Notes under the pieces: model-generated
Databases searched by the model: none
What the model was told of the DNA's origin: nothing
The model's input: only the letters and a program-made list of their open reading frames with translations
Source of the DNA: Actinobacteria bacterium Ga0077560
Lineage (GTDB): Bacteria; Actinomycetota; Thermoleophilia; Miltoncostaeales; Miltoncostaeaceae
Direction: 5' to 3'
NCBI GenBank assembly: GCA_001464275.1
Contig: LNFL01000110.1
Coordinates: 1-62,506 of the forward strand
Length of the DNA stretch: 62,506 nt
Shown: one piece after another, positions 15,687 to 23,866 of the stretch
How positions within the stretch are numbered: the stretch's first letter is position 1
Layout: each line of letters begins with the position of its first letter
Made by a program: the position numbers and the translations under genes

Positions 15687-16628
15687 ATGGACGTGCTGAC
15701 CGACCGCCTCACCCGCGCGCAGGCCCGCGGCGCGGTCTTCGCGCACTCGACGCTCCGGGGTGCGTGGGGACTGCGGTTCGTGGACGACCTGCCGCTGTCG
15801 ATCCACGCCGTGCTGGAGGGGGAGCTGTGGGTCCAGCTGGGCGACGACGCGCCCGTGGGGCTTCTGCAGGGCGACGTGCTGCTCATCCGCAGCGACCGCC
15901 CCTATGCCTTCACGCACGCTCCGGGTGCGCCGGCGGAGCCGATTCCCCCGGCGCCGCGCGGGGGCGGCGCGAAGCGGTTCGACGTGGGCCCTCCCAGCGC
16001 ACCGCCGACGGTGCTGCTGTGCGGCGCCTACGCCTTCCGCGGCAACGTCTGCGACGGGCTGCTGGAGTCGGTCCCGGAGCTGCTGCCGCTGCGTGGGGCG
16101 GGCCTGCGGGACCCGGCGATGCGGGACGCGCTGGGCCTGCTGGCGCGGGACGTGCTGGAGCCGCGCCCCGGCGGGCAGGCGGTCCTGGACCGGCTCCTCG
16201 ATCTGCTGCTGGTCTACGTGCTGCGCGCCTGGTTCGCCTCACCGGAGGCGACGCCACCGCCGTGGTTCGCGGCCCTCGACGACCCCGAGGTGGGGGCGGC
16301 CCTGCAGCGCATCCACGAACGGCCGGAGCGGGCCTGGACGGTGGCGGACCTGGCCGCCGAGGTGGGGCTGTCCCGTGCCACCCTCGCGCGCCGGTTCGCG
16401 GCCACCGTGGGCGAGGCACCGCTGGCCTACCTCACCCGGTGGCGGATGGCGATCGCCGGTGAGGCGCTGCTGGAGCCCGGAGCGACGATCGCCTCGGTGG
16501 CGCCCACGGTGGGGTACGGCAGTGAGTTCGCGTTCGCCGCCGCCTTCAAGCGCCACCACGGGGTCGCGCCGGGGAGGTGGCGCAGCGCCCGTCGCGCGAA
16601 CACCGGACCGGCGGTCGCCGCGACCTGA
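15687..16628 (+). CDS. AraC family transcriptional regulator with cupin sensor domain
   Basis: 313 residues. The N-terminal cupin-type sensor (about 1-180) has segments LRFVDDLPLSIHAVLEG and LLQGDVLLIRSDRPYAF. Two C-terminal helix-turn-helix motifs follow (WTVADLAAEVGLSRATLARRF and IASVAPTVGYGSEFAFAAAFKRHHG). The start is ATG 15687 behind a TACGCT box with no ribosome-binding site. It is divergent from the NmrA-like gene and probably controls it; the effector is unknown. Confidence 0.88.
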   Translation: MDVLTDRLTRAQARGAVFAHSTLRGAWGLRFVDDLPLSIHAVLEGELWVQLGDDAPVGLLQGDVLLIRSDRPYAFTHAPGAPAEPIPPAPRGGGAKRFDVGPPSAPPTVLLCGAYAFRGNVCDGLLESVPELLPLRGAGLRDPAMRDALGLLARDVLEPRPGGQAVLDRLLDLLLVYVLRAWFASPEATPPPWFAALDDPEVGAALQRIHERPERAWTVADLAAEVGLSRATLARRFAATVGEAPLAYLTRWRMAIAGEALLEPGATIASVAPTVGYGSEFAFAAAFKRHHGVAPGRWRSARRANTGPAVAAT

Positions 16629-16640
16629 GCCGCGGCGACC
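16613..16640. terminator. Terminator hairpin over the AraC stop codon
   Basis: Perfect 10-bp stem (16613-16622 with 16631-16640) and an 8-nt loop that contains the AraC stop codon. It lies between convergent genes and can serve both directions. Confidence 0.65.
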
Positions 16641-16646
16641 GGGGGA

Positions 16647-17003
16647 TCACTCGGCCGCGGGCTCCATGAGGACGATCTCGTTGCCGTCCGGGTCGTGGAC
16701 GTCCACCATGCGCGCGCCGCCGAGGTCCTCGACCGTCCCGACGATGGCGCCTGCGGCCTTCAGCGAGGCGGCCAGCTCATCGATGCCCTCGCAGTGCAGG
16801 ACGACGGTCGCGCCGCCGCGCTGGGGGGCGACGGCGAGCTCGCCGGAGAGCGACAGCTTGATCGCCCCGGCATCGAACTCCGCCCAGTCCTTGCCCTCCT
16901 GCCGGGCGAGGGTCAGACCGAGCGTGTCGCGGTAGAAGGCGACCGCACGATCCATGTTGCACACCTGGTAGAAGACCGTGTCGATCCCTGTGACCTGGCC
17001 CAA
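16647..17003 (-). CDS. VOC (glyoxalase/bleomycin resistance) family protein
   Basis: 118 residues with the paired beta-alpha-beta-beta-beta units of the vicinal oxygen chelate fold: N-terminal DTVFYQVCNMDRAVAFYRDTLGL and C-terminal MVDVHDPDGNEIVLMEP. The TTG start at 17003 is supported by GGAGG 5 nt upstream and by the correct N-terminal strand. A TAGACT box (17042-17037) gives a ~27-nt leader. Substrate unknown. Confidence 0.82.
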   Translation of the reverse strand: MGQVTGIDTVFYQVCNMDRAVAFYRDTLGLTLARQEGKDWAEFDAGAIKLSLSGELAVAPQRGGATVVLHCEGIDELAASLKAAGAIVGTVEDLGGARMVDVHDPDGNEIVLMEPAAE

Positions 17004-17121
17004 AGCCGCCTCCGGTGGGTCGCTGAAACGACCGTGAGTCTACGGGGACCGGGGGGCGGCGCGTCGCGTCTGTCGCGGAAGCCGTTCACGCCCGGTGCGG
17101 GGCGGAGGCCGGTCCCCCCGG

Positions 17122-17152
17122 CCACCTCCGCTCAGCGTGCGAGCGGAGGTGG
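17122..17152 (-). terminator. Terminator hairpin after the receiver-like gene
   Basis: Perfect 12-bp stem (17122-17133 with 17141-17152) and a 7-nt loop, just past the stop of the gene ending at 17171 on the minus strand. Confidence 0.65.
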
Positions 17153-17170
17153 TGCCGGGGACGGCACGAA

Positions 17171-17596
17171 CTACTGTGCTGCTGCGGTGCGCAGACCGGC
17201 GGAGGCCCACCCGCTGGTGCGCGGGGCGACCGTGCGGCGGCGCGGGTTCAGCGCGGCGGCGAGGGTCAGGGCGACGCGGTAGCCGCAGTCGTCCTCGGAG
17301 CCGGTGAGCAGCAGGGTGCCGGCGGCGCGGCTGGCGAGGGTCTTGACCAGCGGACGCGGACGGTCGGCCACGATGATGAGCGGACGCTCGTCGTGCAGCA
17401 GGTCCTCGGTGAGCTCGTCCCACACCGGCTCGTCGTCGCGCAGGTCGACGATGAGCACGTCGCCCATCACGGGCGCCCCGCGAAGCTCGGCGGGGTCCGC
17501 GGCGATCGCGTGGTGGCCCAGGCGGCGGACGGTCTCCTGGAGGGTGGTGCGCGGTGCGCCGTCGGCGCCCATGATCACGAAGTCGTACGTCTGCAT
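17171..17596 (-). CDS. Receiver-like hypothetical protein
   Basis: 141 residues starting MQTYDFVIMGADGAP, behind AGGGGA with 6-nt spacing. The alternation of short strands and helices, DVLIVDLRDDEP in the place of the phosphoacceptor strand, and RPLVKTLASRAAG near the end suggest a degenerate response-regulator receiver fold without an output domain. This is a structural guess. No kinase lies next to it. Confidence 0.55.
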   Translation of the reverse strand: MQTYDFVIMGADGAPRTTLQETVRRLGHHAIAADPAELRGAPVMGDVLIVDLRDDEPVWDELTEDLLHDERPLIIVADRPRPLVKTLASRAAGTLLLTGSEDDCGYRVALTLAAALNPRRRTVAPRTSGWASAGLRTAAAQ

Positions 17597-17666
17597 TTTC
17601 GATCCCCTAGGGACGGAAGTGTGTCGTGACCGGTGCGGGAATGCACCGGGCCACACGGCCGTGTCT

Positions 17667-17692
17667 GCCGTCGTGCGCGGACGCACGTCGGC
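17667..17692 (-). terminator. Terminator hairpin after the Pro-rich secreted protein gene
   Basis: Stem of 6 + 4 bp with one T-T mismatch (17667-17677 with 17682-17692) and a 4-nt loop, 13 nt past the stop on the minus strand. A second small perfect hairpin (17630-17649) follows in the same gap. Confidence 0.5.
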
Positions 17693-17704
17693 TGGGGATC
17701 CGGC

Positions 17705-18712
17705 TTAGCCGGGTCTCAGGGCGACCGGGTTGTAGCCCGGGCACCCGGCGCCGCGCTGGGCGACGAGGGTGGTGAGGTGCAGACGCGGAATGCGCGGGGT
17801 GACCACCGCGAGGAGCAGGGCCAGCGAGAAGAGCAGCAGGATGGCGCCGTTGTTGCTGTTGGCGGCACCCGGGAAGACATAGCCCGCGAGGAGCTCGAGG
17901 ATCGAGCCCGAGCGGTCGGAGCCCGACGCCTGGACGGGCGGGAACTCGAACGCCTTGACAAGTTTGGTGGTGCCCTCGTCCTTGGCAACGGCCGGAGAAA
18001 TGGTGGCCTGCACCGGCACGGGGACCTCGGCACCCGGGAGGGCGGCCGTCGCGGGCGTGGTGACCTGGCGGGAGGTGAAGGCCTGCAGCGTCGGCGTGAG
18101 GTCGACCGGCTCGGGCTTGACGGCGTCCGGGAGGACGACCGGCTTCGCGGCCGGCTCGGTGACCACAGGCGGGGCGTCCGCGCCGCGCGCGGCGACCGGA
18201 AGGCCGACGGCGGGAAGCGGGGCGGCCGCGGGGACATCGGGCGTGGTCGCCGGAGCGGCGGGCGTCGTGGCCGGAGCGGTGGCGCCGGGAGCGCTGTCCG
18301 GGCCGAGACCGGCGGGGACGTCCACCACGGTCGGAGGGGCCGGGGTGCCACCGGCGTCGGGGGCCGTCTGCGGCACGCCCGGAACGGTGACGACCGGCGG
18401 CGTCGCCGGAGGCGGCGCGGCATCGGTGGGCTCAGGAGCCGTGGGCGTCAGCGGCACCACCGGAGGGGCCTCGACGACCGGGGTGACGTCGGGGTCGGTC
18501 ACGACGCTGGTGGGCGGCGGCGTGGCCTGCGAAGAGGACGTCGGCTCGGGCGCGGTGATCGGCGTGGGCGCCGCGTTCGCGGCATCCGTGGCGGCGACGT
18601 CGGCGAACGCCGCTGACGAGGAGATCGCGAGCACGGCCACGGCAGCGGTCAGCACACGGGCGAACCGGCTGCGGGGCGGGGCACTGCGTCCTGTCAGCGG
18701 AATGCGGGTCAA
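17705..18712 (-). CDS. Secreted Pro/Ala/Thr-rich protein with C-terminal membrane segment
   Basis: 335 residues. A signal peptide (basic MTRIPLTGRSAPPRSRFAR, then a hydrophobic run ending AAFA) is followed by ~220 residues of low-complexity P/A/T/V sequence. Near the C-terminus a conserved-looking region leads to one membrane segment, AILLLFSLALLLAVV, and a basic tail. The TTG start at 18712 is chosen for AAGG 5 nt upstream and for the signal peptide. A TATAGG -10 box lies at 18746-18741. It looks like a wall-spanning anchored protein; no enzymatic domain is seen. Confidence 0.65.
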   Translation of the reverse strand: MTRIPLTGRSAPPRSRFARVLTAAVAVLAISSSAAFADVAATDAANAAPTPITAPEPTSSSQATPPPTSVVTDPDVTPVVEAPPVVPLTPTAPEPTDAAPPPATPPVVTVPGVPQTAPDAGGTPAPPTVVDVPAGLGPDSAPGATAPATTPAAPATTPDVPAAAPLPAVGLPVAARGADAPPVVTEPAAKPVVLPDAVKPEPVDLTPTLQAFTSRQVTTPATAALPGAEVPVPVQATISPAVAKDEGTTKLVKAFEFPPVQASGSDRSGSILELLAGYVFPGAANSNNGAILLLFSLALLLAVVTPRIPRLHLTTLVAQRGAGCPGYNPVALRPG

Positions 18713-18889
18713 GAGGACCTTCGCTCGAGGTTGCGGGCACCCTATACGCAAGTGGGGGTGCGCGAGAAGCCCCGCAGGTGCGTTTGCTGAAGATCGCATG
18801 TGAAGATCCCCCCAATGGGGGAGGGTCGCCCCCCATTCCCACGGTTCAGACATGGCTGTCACGCCCCGGGGGCATCCGGGGGGTGCGGT

Positions 18890-18895
18890 TAGCAT
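18890..18895 (+). promoter_or_regulatory. -10 box (TAGCAT), leaderless, before the exonuclease-UvrC-like gene
   Basis: TAGCAT ends 8 nt before GTG 18904. No ribosome-binding site is present. Confidence 0.55.
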
Positions 18896-18903
18896 CGATC
18901 GCG

Positions 18904-20829
18904 GTGACGCTTCCCGGCCAGCTCGGACTGCAGCTCGAGACGCCGAGGCCGGCGGGGTCCACGCCCGCCCTCTCGGATCGTCTCTGCGCGTTGCTGGTCC
19001 GCCGCGGGCGCCCCCTCGAGGTGGGGCAGATCGCGTCGGAGGTGCTGCGCCTGCGCCGGTGCCCCGAGCGGCTCCAGCGACGCCTCGTCGCGGAGATCAT
19101 CGACGGCGACTCCCGGCTGGCGTGGCTCGGCCGCGACCTGGTGGGCCTGGCGCCGCAGGAGTGGGCCACCCGGGACCTGCGCGAGGCCGCCTACTGCGTG
19201 GTGGACCTGGAGACGACCGGCGGATCGCCGGGGCGGTCGAAGGTCACGGAGATCGGCGCGGTGCGGGTGGAGGGCATGCGGGTGGTCGACCGGTTCGTGA
19301 CGCTGGTCGATCCCGGGCGCCCCATCCCCGAGATGATCACCCGGCTCACCGGCATCGACGACGACCTGGTGGAGGGCGCGCCGGGGATCGAGGACGCCCT
19401 GGAGGGATTCATCGCGTTCGCGCGCCAGGACGTGCTGGTGGCCCACAACGCGCCCTTCGACCTGCGGTTCCTCAACTACGAGCGGCGACGGGCGTCGGGC
19501 ACCTACTTCACCCAGCCATGGCTCGACACCCTCACGATGGCCCGCCGCCTGCTGGCGGGCCGCGCGGGACGCCACGATCTGGGCACGCTCGCCGCCTGGG
19601 CCGACACGGGGGTGCGCCCCATGCACCGGGCGCTGCCGGACGCCGAGGCGACCGCCGAGCTGCTGATGCGCTTCCTGGACATGCTGGCCGAGGCGGGGCA
19701 CGACACGCTGGAGCGCGCGGTGGCGTTCGCCGCCCCCGGCGGCACGCGCCACTCGTGGAAGCTGGCGCTGGCCGACGACCTGCCGCCGCTCCCCGGCATC
19801 TACCTCATGCGCGACGCGCATGGCGGGGTGCTCTACGTGGGCAAGGCCCTGGACCTGCGCCGCCGGGTGCGCGCGTACTTCGGGCCGGGCGGCCGGCATG
19901 GCCGCCTCATCGGCCGGGCACTGGAGCAGCTGGAGCGCATCGATCACGAGGTGTGCGACTCGGATCTGGACGCCCTGCTGCGCGAGTGCCGCCTGCTGCG
20001 GGAGCTCCAGCCGCCGTGCAACCGCCGCGGCCTGGGCGGTACCCCGCGGTTCCTGGTGGCGACGCCGGCGGCGTTCGCCCGCATCCGGGTCGTCGCGGCG
20101 CCCGCCGCCGGCGCCCGCGTGATCGCCGAGGTGGGCGGCGAGAAGGTGGCCGAGCGTGCGATGGAGCTCGTGCACGCGATGTACCCGGTGCGCACCTGCC
20201 ATCCCCTGTGCCCGCCGGGCGCGGGCCTCGGCGCGGGGGGACGCGACTGCGCCGGGCCCTGCGGCGACGGTGACCCCGTCGCGCACGCCGAGGCGGTGGA
20301 GGACGTGGCCGGCCTGTTCGGCGACCGCCCGGGTCCGGCCCTGGGACGCCTGGGCGTGCGGTTGCTGGAGGCCGCGGCGGAGGGGCGGTGGACCGGCGAC
20401 GAGGATCAGATGTCGGCCCTGAGGGCCACGCTGGGCATGGCGCGGGCCGAGTGGCGCCGGCACTCGGCGGCGACGCGGGTTGCGCTGCTGGCCGAGCCCG
20501 CGGGCCTGCCCGGCGAGGTGGTGCTCTTCGCCGTCTGTCACGGCACGGTGGTGGGTCGCGCATTGGTGCGCGAGGACTCCTGGCGCGACGCGGCGGCGGG
20601 GCTGCTGGCGTCGATCGCCGCCGCGCAGGCCGGCGGGGCGGCGCCGGACCCGGACGCCGCCGAGGCCGCGATCCTGGAGCAGCGCATCCGGGACCGGGGG
20701 GTGCAGGCCGTCGTGACGCTGCCGGAGGGATGGCGGGCGCCCGAGATGCTCGACCGGGCCGGCCGGGCGGTGGCATGGGCCATGGCGCAGCCGCGGCGGG
20801 CACGGCCCGAGCCGGACCCGGCGGGCTGA
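18904..20829 (+). CDS. DEDDh exonuclease fused to a UvrC-like GIY-YIG domain
   Basis: 641 residues. A short N-terminal winged-helix-like segment precedes a DnaQ-type 3'-5' exonuclease with YCVVDLETTG (ExoI), VAHNAPFDLRFLN (ExoII) and HRALPDAEATAELL (ExoIII, DEDDh His). A GIY-YIG nuclease domain follows (PGIYLMRDAHGGVLYVGKALDLRRRV) with flanking UvrC-like sequence including a Cys-rich CHPLCPPG...CAGPC stretch. The same fusion is widespread in actinobacteria and is inferred to act in DNA repair, separately from true UvrC. Start GTG 18904 follows the leaderless -10 box. Confidence 0.88.
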   Translation: MTLPGQLGLQLETPRPAGSTPALSDRLCALLVRRGRPLEVGQIASEVLRLRRCPERLQRRLVAEIIDGDSRLAWLGRDLVGLAPQEWATRDLREAAYCVVDLETTGGSPGRSKVTEIGAVRVEGMRVVDRFVTLVDPGRPIPEMITRLTGIDDDLVEGAPGIEDALEGFIAFARQDVLVAHNAPFDLRFLNYERRRASGTYFTQPWLDTLTMARRLLAGRAGRHDLGTLAAWADTGVRPMHRALPDAEATAELLMRFLDMLAEAGHDTLERAVAFAAPGGTRHSWKLALADDLPPLPGIYLMRDAHGGVLYVGKALDLRRRVRAYFGPGGRHGRLIGRALEQLERIDHEVCDSDLDALLRECRLLRELQPPCNRRGLGGTPRFLVATPAAFARIRVVAAPAAGARVIAEVGGEKVAERAMELVHAMYPVRTCHPLCPPGAGLGAGGRDCAGPCGDGDPVAHAEAVEDVAGLFGDRPGPALGRLGVRLLEAAAEGRWTGDEDQMSALRATLGMARAEWRRHSAATRVALLAEPAGLPGEVVLFAVCHGTVVGRALVREDSWRDAAAGLLASIAAAQAGGAAPDPDAAEAAILEQRIRDRGVQAVVTLPEGWRAPEMLDRAGRAVAWAMAQPRRARPEPDPAG

Positions 20830-20853
20830 CCCCATCCCGGCCGGGCGGTCCGG

Positions 20854-20859
20854 TACCCT
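20854..20859 (+). promoter_or_regulatory. -10 box (TACCCT), near-leaderless, before trpS
   Basis: TACCCT ends 9 nt before ATG 20869; no ribosome-binding site is present. The box and its surroundings (CGGTACCCT) recur almost exactly at 26952-26959. Confidence 0.55.
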
Positions 20860-20868
20860 CGCCCACCT

Positions 20869-21858
20869 ATGCCTCGCGTCCTCTCCTGCATCCAGCCGTC
20901 CGGCGCCGTCCACCTCGGGAACTACCTGGGGGCCCTCCGCAACTGGGTCTCCGGTCAGGACGAGGCCGACGCCTTCCACGGCATCGTCGATCTGCACGCG
21001 CTCACCTCGGTGCAGGAGCCGGGGGTGATCGGCGCCCAGACCGTCGAGCTGGCCGCCGTCCTGTTCGCGGTCGGGCTCGACCCCGAGCGGGCCACGGTGT
21101 TCGTCCAGAGCCACGTGCCCGAGCACGCGCGGCTGGCCTGGCTCATGGAATGCACCGTGTCCTACGGCGAGCTGTCGCGGATGACGCAGTTCAAGGACAA
21201 GACCGCGAAGGGCGGCACGGAGTTCGTGCCGGCCGGGCTGTTCACCTACCCGGCGCTGCAGGCCGCGGACATCCTGCTCTACGACACCGACCAGGTGCCG
21301 GTGGGGGACGACCAGCGCCAGCACATCGAGATCACGCGGGACATCGCGGTGCGCTTCAACCAGCGGTACGGCGAGGTGTTCCGCCTGCCGGAGGCCGTGG
21401 TCCCCAAGGCCGGCGCCCGGGTGATGGACCTGCAGGAGCCCTCGAACAAGATGTCCAAGTCCTCCAGCGCGGAGAGCGGGATCATCTACCTGATGGACGC
21501 GCCGTCGGTGATCACCAAGAAGTTCAAGCGGGCGGTCACGGATTCGGAGAACGAGGTGCGGTACGACCGGGCGGAGAAGCCCGGGGTGTCGAACCTGCTG
21601 GACATCCTGGCGGCGTGCACCGGCGGCGACCCGGAGGCCCTCGCGGGCGAGTTCACCCAGTACGGGGCGCTGAAGGTCGCGGCGGCGGAGGCGGTCGTGG
21701 CGATGCTGGAGCCCATCCAGTCGCGGTACGCCGAGCTCATGGAGGACCGGGCGGAGCTGGCCCGGCTCCTGGGGATCGGTGCCGGGAAGGCGCATGCGGT
21801 GGCCTCCGCCACGTACCGGCGGGCCACGGAGGCGATCGGGTTCCTCCCCGCGGGGTGA
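20869..21858 (+). CDS. trpS: Tryptophan--tRNA ligase
   Basis: 329 residues, class I synthetase charging tRNA-Trp. HIGH-like SGAVHLGNYLGALRNW, specificity loop region MECTVSYGELSRMTQFKDK, and KMSKS as NKMSKSSSAE. Full length. The stop shares one base with the following mutY start (TGATG). Transcription probably starts at or beside the ATG. Confidence 0.95.
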   Translation: MPRVLSCIQPSGAVHLGNYLGALRNWVSGQDEADAFHGIVDLHALTSVQEPGVIGAQTVELAAVLFAVGLDPERATVFVQSHVPEHARLAWLMECTVSYGELSRMTQFKDKTAKGGTEFVPAGLFTYPALQAADILLYDTDQVPVGDDQRQHIEITRDIAVRFNQRYGEVFRLPEAVVPKAGARVMDLQEPSNKMSKSSSAESGIIYLMDAPSVITKKFKRAVTDSENEVRYDRAEKPGVSNLLDILAACTGGDPEALAGEFTQYGALKVAAAEAVVAMLEPIQSRYAELMEDRAELARLLGIGAGKAHAVASATYRRATEAIGFLPAG

Positions 21859-22640
21859 TGCCGGCCACCCCGCCGGGCGACGCGGTGCCACGGCTGCTGG
21901 AGTGGTTCGCGGCCGAGGGCGCCGACCTGCCGTGGCGGCGCACCCGCGACCGGTACGCCGTGCTGGTCGCCGAGGTGCAGCTCCAGTCCACGCAGGTGGC
22001 GCGCGTGATCCCCTACTTCGAGGCGTGGATGGAGCGCTGGCCCACGGCCCGCTCGCTCGCCGACGCCCCGCTGGGTGAGGTGCTCACCCTGTGGCACGGC
22101 CTCGGCTACCCGCGACGGGCGCGGAACCTGCAGGCCGCCGCCAGGGTGGTCGCGGAGCACGGCTGGCCGGAACGCCTGACGGACCTGCCGGGCGTGGGGC
22201 CCTACACGGCCGCCGCCATCCGCTGCTTCGCCGACGGCGAAGCGGTGATCCCGGTGGACACCAACGTGGAGCGCATCCTCTCCCGCCGGTTCCCGGAGGG
22301 CTGGCCCGGCACCCCGGACGGCCAGGGCTGGGCCGTGGGCCAGGCGCTGATGGATCTGGGACGGCTGTGGTGCACCGCCCGCGCCCCCGGCTGCGACGGC
22401 GGCTGCCCGCTGCGGGAGGGCTGCCCGGCCGCCGACGCCGGCGCCGTGGAGGAGCGCACGCCCCGCAAGCGCCCCCAGGGCAGGTACGAGGGGTCGATGC
22501 GCCAACGGCGGGGGGTCCTGCTGGGACGGCTCGCCCAGGACCGGCGCGTCCCGGTGTCGGTGGACCCGGACGCCGCGGAGGCGCTGCTGGCCGACGGCCT
22601 CGCGGCGCGCGAGGGCGCCGACCTGGTGCCGGTGTCGTGA
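21858..22640 (+). CDS. mutY: A/G-specific adenine glycosylase
   Basis: 260 residues. Removes adenine mispaired with 8-oxoguanine. The catalytic Glu lies in AEVQLQSTQVARVIPYFEAW; the helix-hairpin-helix LPGVGPYTAAAIRCF and catalytic Asp in VDTNVERIL are present. The 4Fe-4S ligands are C-x6-C-x3-C-x5-C (LWCTARAPGCDGGCPLREGC), one residue longer in the middle than the E. coli spacing. The C-terminal MutT-like domain is very short or missing, as often in actinobacteria. It overlaps trpS by 1 nt and mutT by 4 nt. Confidence 0.92.
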   Translation: MPATPPGDAVPRLLEWFAAEGADLPWRRTRDRYAVLVAEVQLQSTQVARVIPYFEAWMERWPTARSLADAPLGEVLTLWHGLGYPRRARNLQAAARVVAEHGWPERLTDLPGVGPYTAAAIRCFADGEAVIPVDTNVERILSRRFPEGWPGTPDGQGWAVGQALMDLGRLWCTARAPGCDGGCPLREGCPAADAGAVEERTPRKRPQGRYEGSMRQRRGVLLGRLAQDRRVPVSVDPDAAEALLADGLAAREGADLVPVS

Positions 22641-23056
22641 GCGGCCACACGACACGCGTCGTGGTCGCCGGGGTGATCGTCCAGGGCGGCCGCGTGCTGG
22701 TGAGCCAGCGGCGCCCCGGCGGCGGGCAGGCGGGCCGTTGGGAGTTCCCGGGCGGCAAGCGGGAGCGCGGCGAGAGCGACCAGCAGGCGCTGCGCCGGGA
22801 GCTCATCGAGGAGCTGGGCGTGGAGCTCGAGGTGCGCGAGCGCCTGTGGACGGCACCCGCGGGGCCGCTGGAGCTGCGCTTCTATCGCTGCCGCTGGGCG
22901 CCGGGCCTGCGCCCGCGACCGCTGGGGGTGGTCCAGTTCCGCTGGGTGCGGCTGGAGGACCTGACCTCCTACCCCTTCCCGCCTGCCGACGACGAGCTGG
23001 TGGGCCGTCTCGCCAGCGGGGAGCTTCTGACGACCGGTTCCACCCCGTCGTCCTGA
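22637..23056 (+). CDS. NUDIX hydrolase, MutT-like
   Basis: 139 residues with a complete Nudix box (G-x5-E-x7-RELxEELGV within GGKRERGESDQ...RRELIEELGV). N-terminal VVVAGVIVQGGRVLVSQRRPG and WEFPGG are typical of 8-oxo-dGTP pyrophosphatase, which cleans the nucleotide pool. The GTG start overlaps the mutY stop by 4 nt, so two arms of the 8-oxoguanine defence are made together. Confidence 0.88.
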   Translation: MSGHTTRVVVAGVIVQGGRVLVSQRRPGGGQAGRWEFPGGKRERGESDQQALRRELIEELGVELEVRERLWTAPAGPLELRFYRCRWAPGLRPRPLGVVQFRWVRLEDLTSYPFPPADDELVGRLASGELLTTGSTPSS

Positions 23057-23075
23057 GGCATCCTGCCCCGGCGGC

Positions 23076-23081
23076 TACAAT
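23076..23081 (+). promoter_or_regulatory. -10 box (TACAAT) before the small 23108 gene
   Basis: TACAAT lies 26 nt before ATG 23108, giving a ~20-nt leader with GGAGG (23098-23102). Confidence 0.5.
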
Positions 23082-23107
23082 CCCCCGGCGATTCCACGGA
23101 GGTGGTC

Positions 23108-23284
23108 ATGGCGAAGGCAAAGCGTGAACGGCGGGCGAGCATCCGGAACATGTCCGGCGCCGACGACGCCCTCGAGGCACTCAACCGTCTCGAGCAGCTG
23201 GAGCGGGAGAGCGCGCCGACGCCGGCGACGCCCGTGGACGAGGCCTCCGCGGAGGACGAACCCGGGGACCCGAAGGACGCCTGA
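23108..23284 (+). CDS. Small charged hypothetical protein
   Basis: 58 residues: basic N-terminus (MAKAKRERRASIRNM), a short central helix (DDALEALNRLEQLERE), then an acidic Pro-rich tail. Start ATG 23108 has GGAGG with 5-nt spacing; GTG 23102 lies within the ribosome-binding site. It has its own promoter and a strong terminator. Not recognised. Confidence 0.6.
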   Translation: MAKAKRERRASIRNMSGADDALEALNRLEQLERESAPTPATPVDEASAEDEPGDPKDA

Positions 23285-23299
23285 CCCGGGCTTCCCGAG

Positions 23300-23455
23300 G
23301 TGCGGCAGTCGTTTCGGCGCCCCGCAGGGGCGCCGTTTGCTTTTCACTTGTGGTCGAAGTCCGTTGCTTCTTATGGCCGCCCGGCCTCGCGCGAGGTTTG
23401 GCGCTGAGATGCGTTCGGTGACGTTGGCCCCAGGAACCACGCCTTTCGGCTGCCT
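23300..23455 (+). repeat. Left arm of an inverted, terminator-bearing repeat
   Basis: Matches 23730-23850 in reverse complement over four blocks: the hairpin and flank (23314-23337), 23345-23356, 23365-23378 and 23423-23453. The left arm carries ~44 nt between the last blocks where the right arm has ~7 nt. Each arm starts with the same terminator hairpin pointing into the interval. Confidence 0.8.
23315..23335 (+). terminator. Intrinsic terminator after the 23108 gene
   Basis: Perfect 9-bp stem (23315-23323 with 23327-23335), 3-nt loop, followed by TTTGCTTTTC. It is one of the two hairpins in the window with a U-rich tail. Confidence 0.8.
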
Positions 23456-23570
23456 GCAATCAGCTCGCTCGGCTCATCCATGAGCCGATTGCGTTTGGCA
23501 GTCGTCCACCGGATTGGGTGCTCTGCGGCCGTCTGGGATCAGCGTCCACACGGGTACCGATAGTCGAATT

Positions 23571-23637
23571 GCCGTGAGCTGACCGGATAGCGCGCCAGGG
23601 GTGGAAACCGCGCCGTCCCGGCGCGGCAACTCATGGC
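23571..23637 (+). other. Possible structured RNA between the repeat arms
   Basis: An outer 8-bp stem with one G-U pair (23571-23578 with 23630-23637) encloses a perfect inner hairpin, GCGCCG-TCC-CGGCGC, and a small GGT-GGAA-ACC hairpin. The 580-nt interval 23285-23866 has no credible gene. Base pairing alone does not prove a functional RNA. A further hairpin GGCTCAT-CC-ATGAGCC lies at 23471-23486. Confidence 0.3.
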
Positions 23638-23729
23638 TGCGGTGCACCACCCTCCCGGGATGCGAGGCAGCCCTTGTGGACGGCGAGGAATGAATGAGGG
23701 CGACCCATGGATGGGGAGCTGGGCTCAGT

Positions 23730-23850
23730 GGCAGCGCAGCCGCAAGGCGTTGTTCCTGGGGCCAACGCCCCCAGGCCATAAGAAGCACCGAGAACGACCA
23801 CAAGTGAGAGGCAAAACGGCGCCCCTGCGGGGCGCCGAAGGAACCACTGC
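23730..23850 (-). repeat. Right arm of the inverted, terminator-bearing repeat
   Basis: Reverse-complement copy of the left arm. Matching blocks are 23736-23750 (14 of 15), 23752-23766 (identical 15), 23774-23787 (identical 14), 23795-23806 (identical 12) and the hairpin with flanks near 23814-23838. It lies just downstream of phoU. Confidence 0.8.
23817..23837 (-). terminator. Intrinsic terminator after phoU
   Basis: Same 9-bp stem and GCA loop (minus strand) as the hairpin at 23315-23335, followed on the minus strand by TTTTGCCTCTC. It ends phoU transcription. Confidence 0.75.
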
Positions 23851-23866
23851 ACCAGCAGAGCCCGCC

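Noticed and set aside
18889..21891. Open frame of about 1000 codons on the minus strand opposite the exonuclease fusion and trpS
   Set aside because: It is the antisense of well-supported genes; long antisense frames without stops are expected in very GC-rich DNA. Its product is His/Arg/Gly-rich with no domain.
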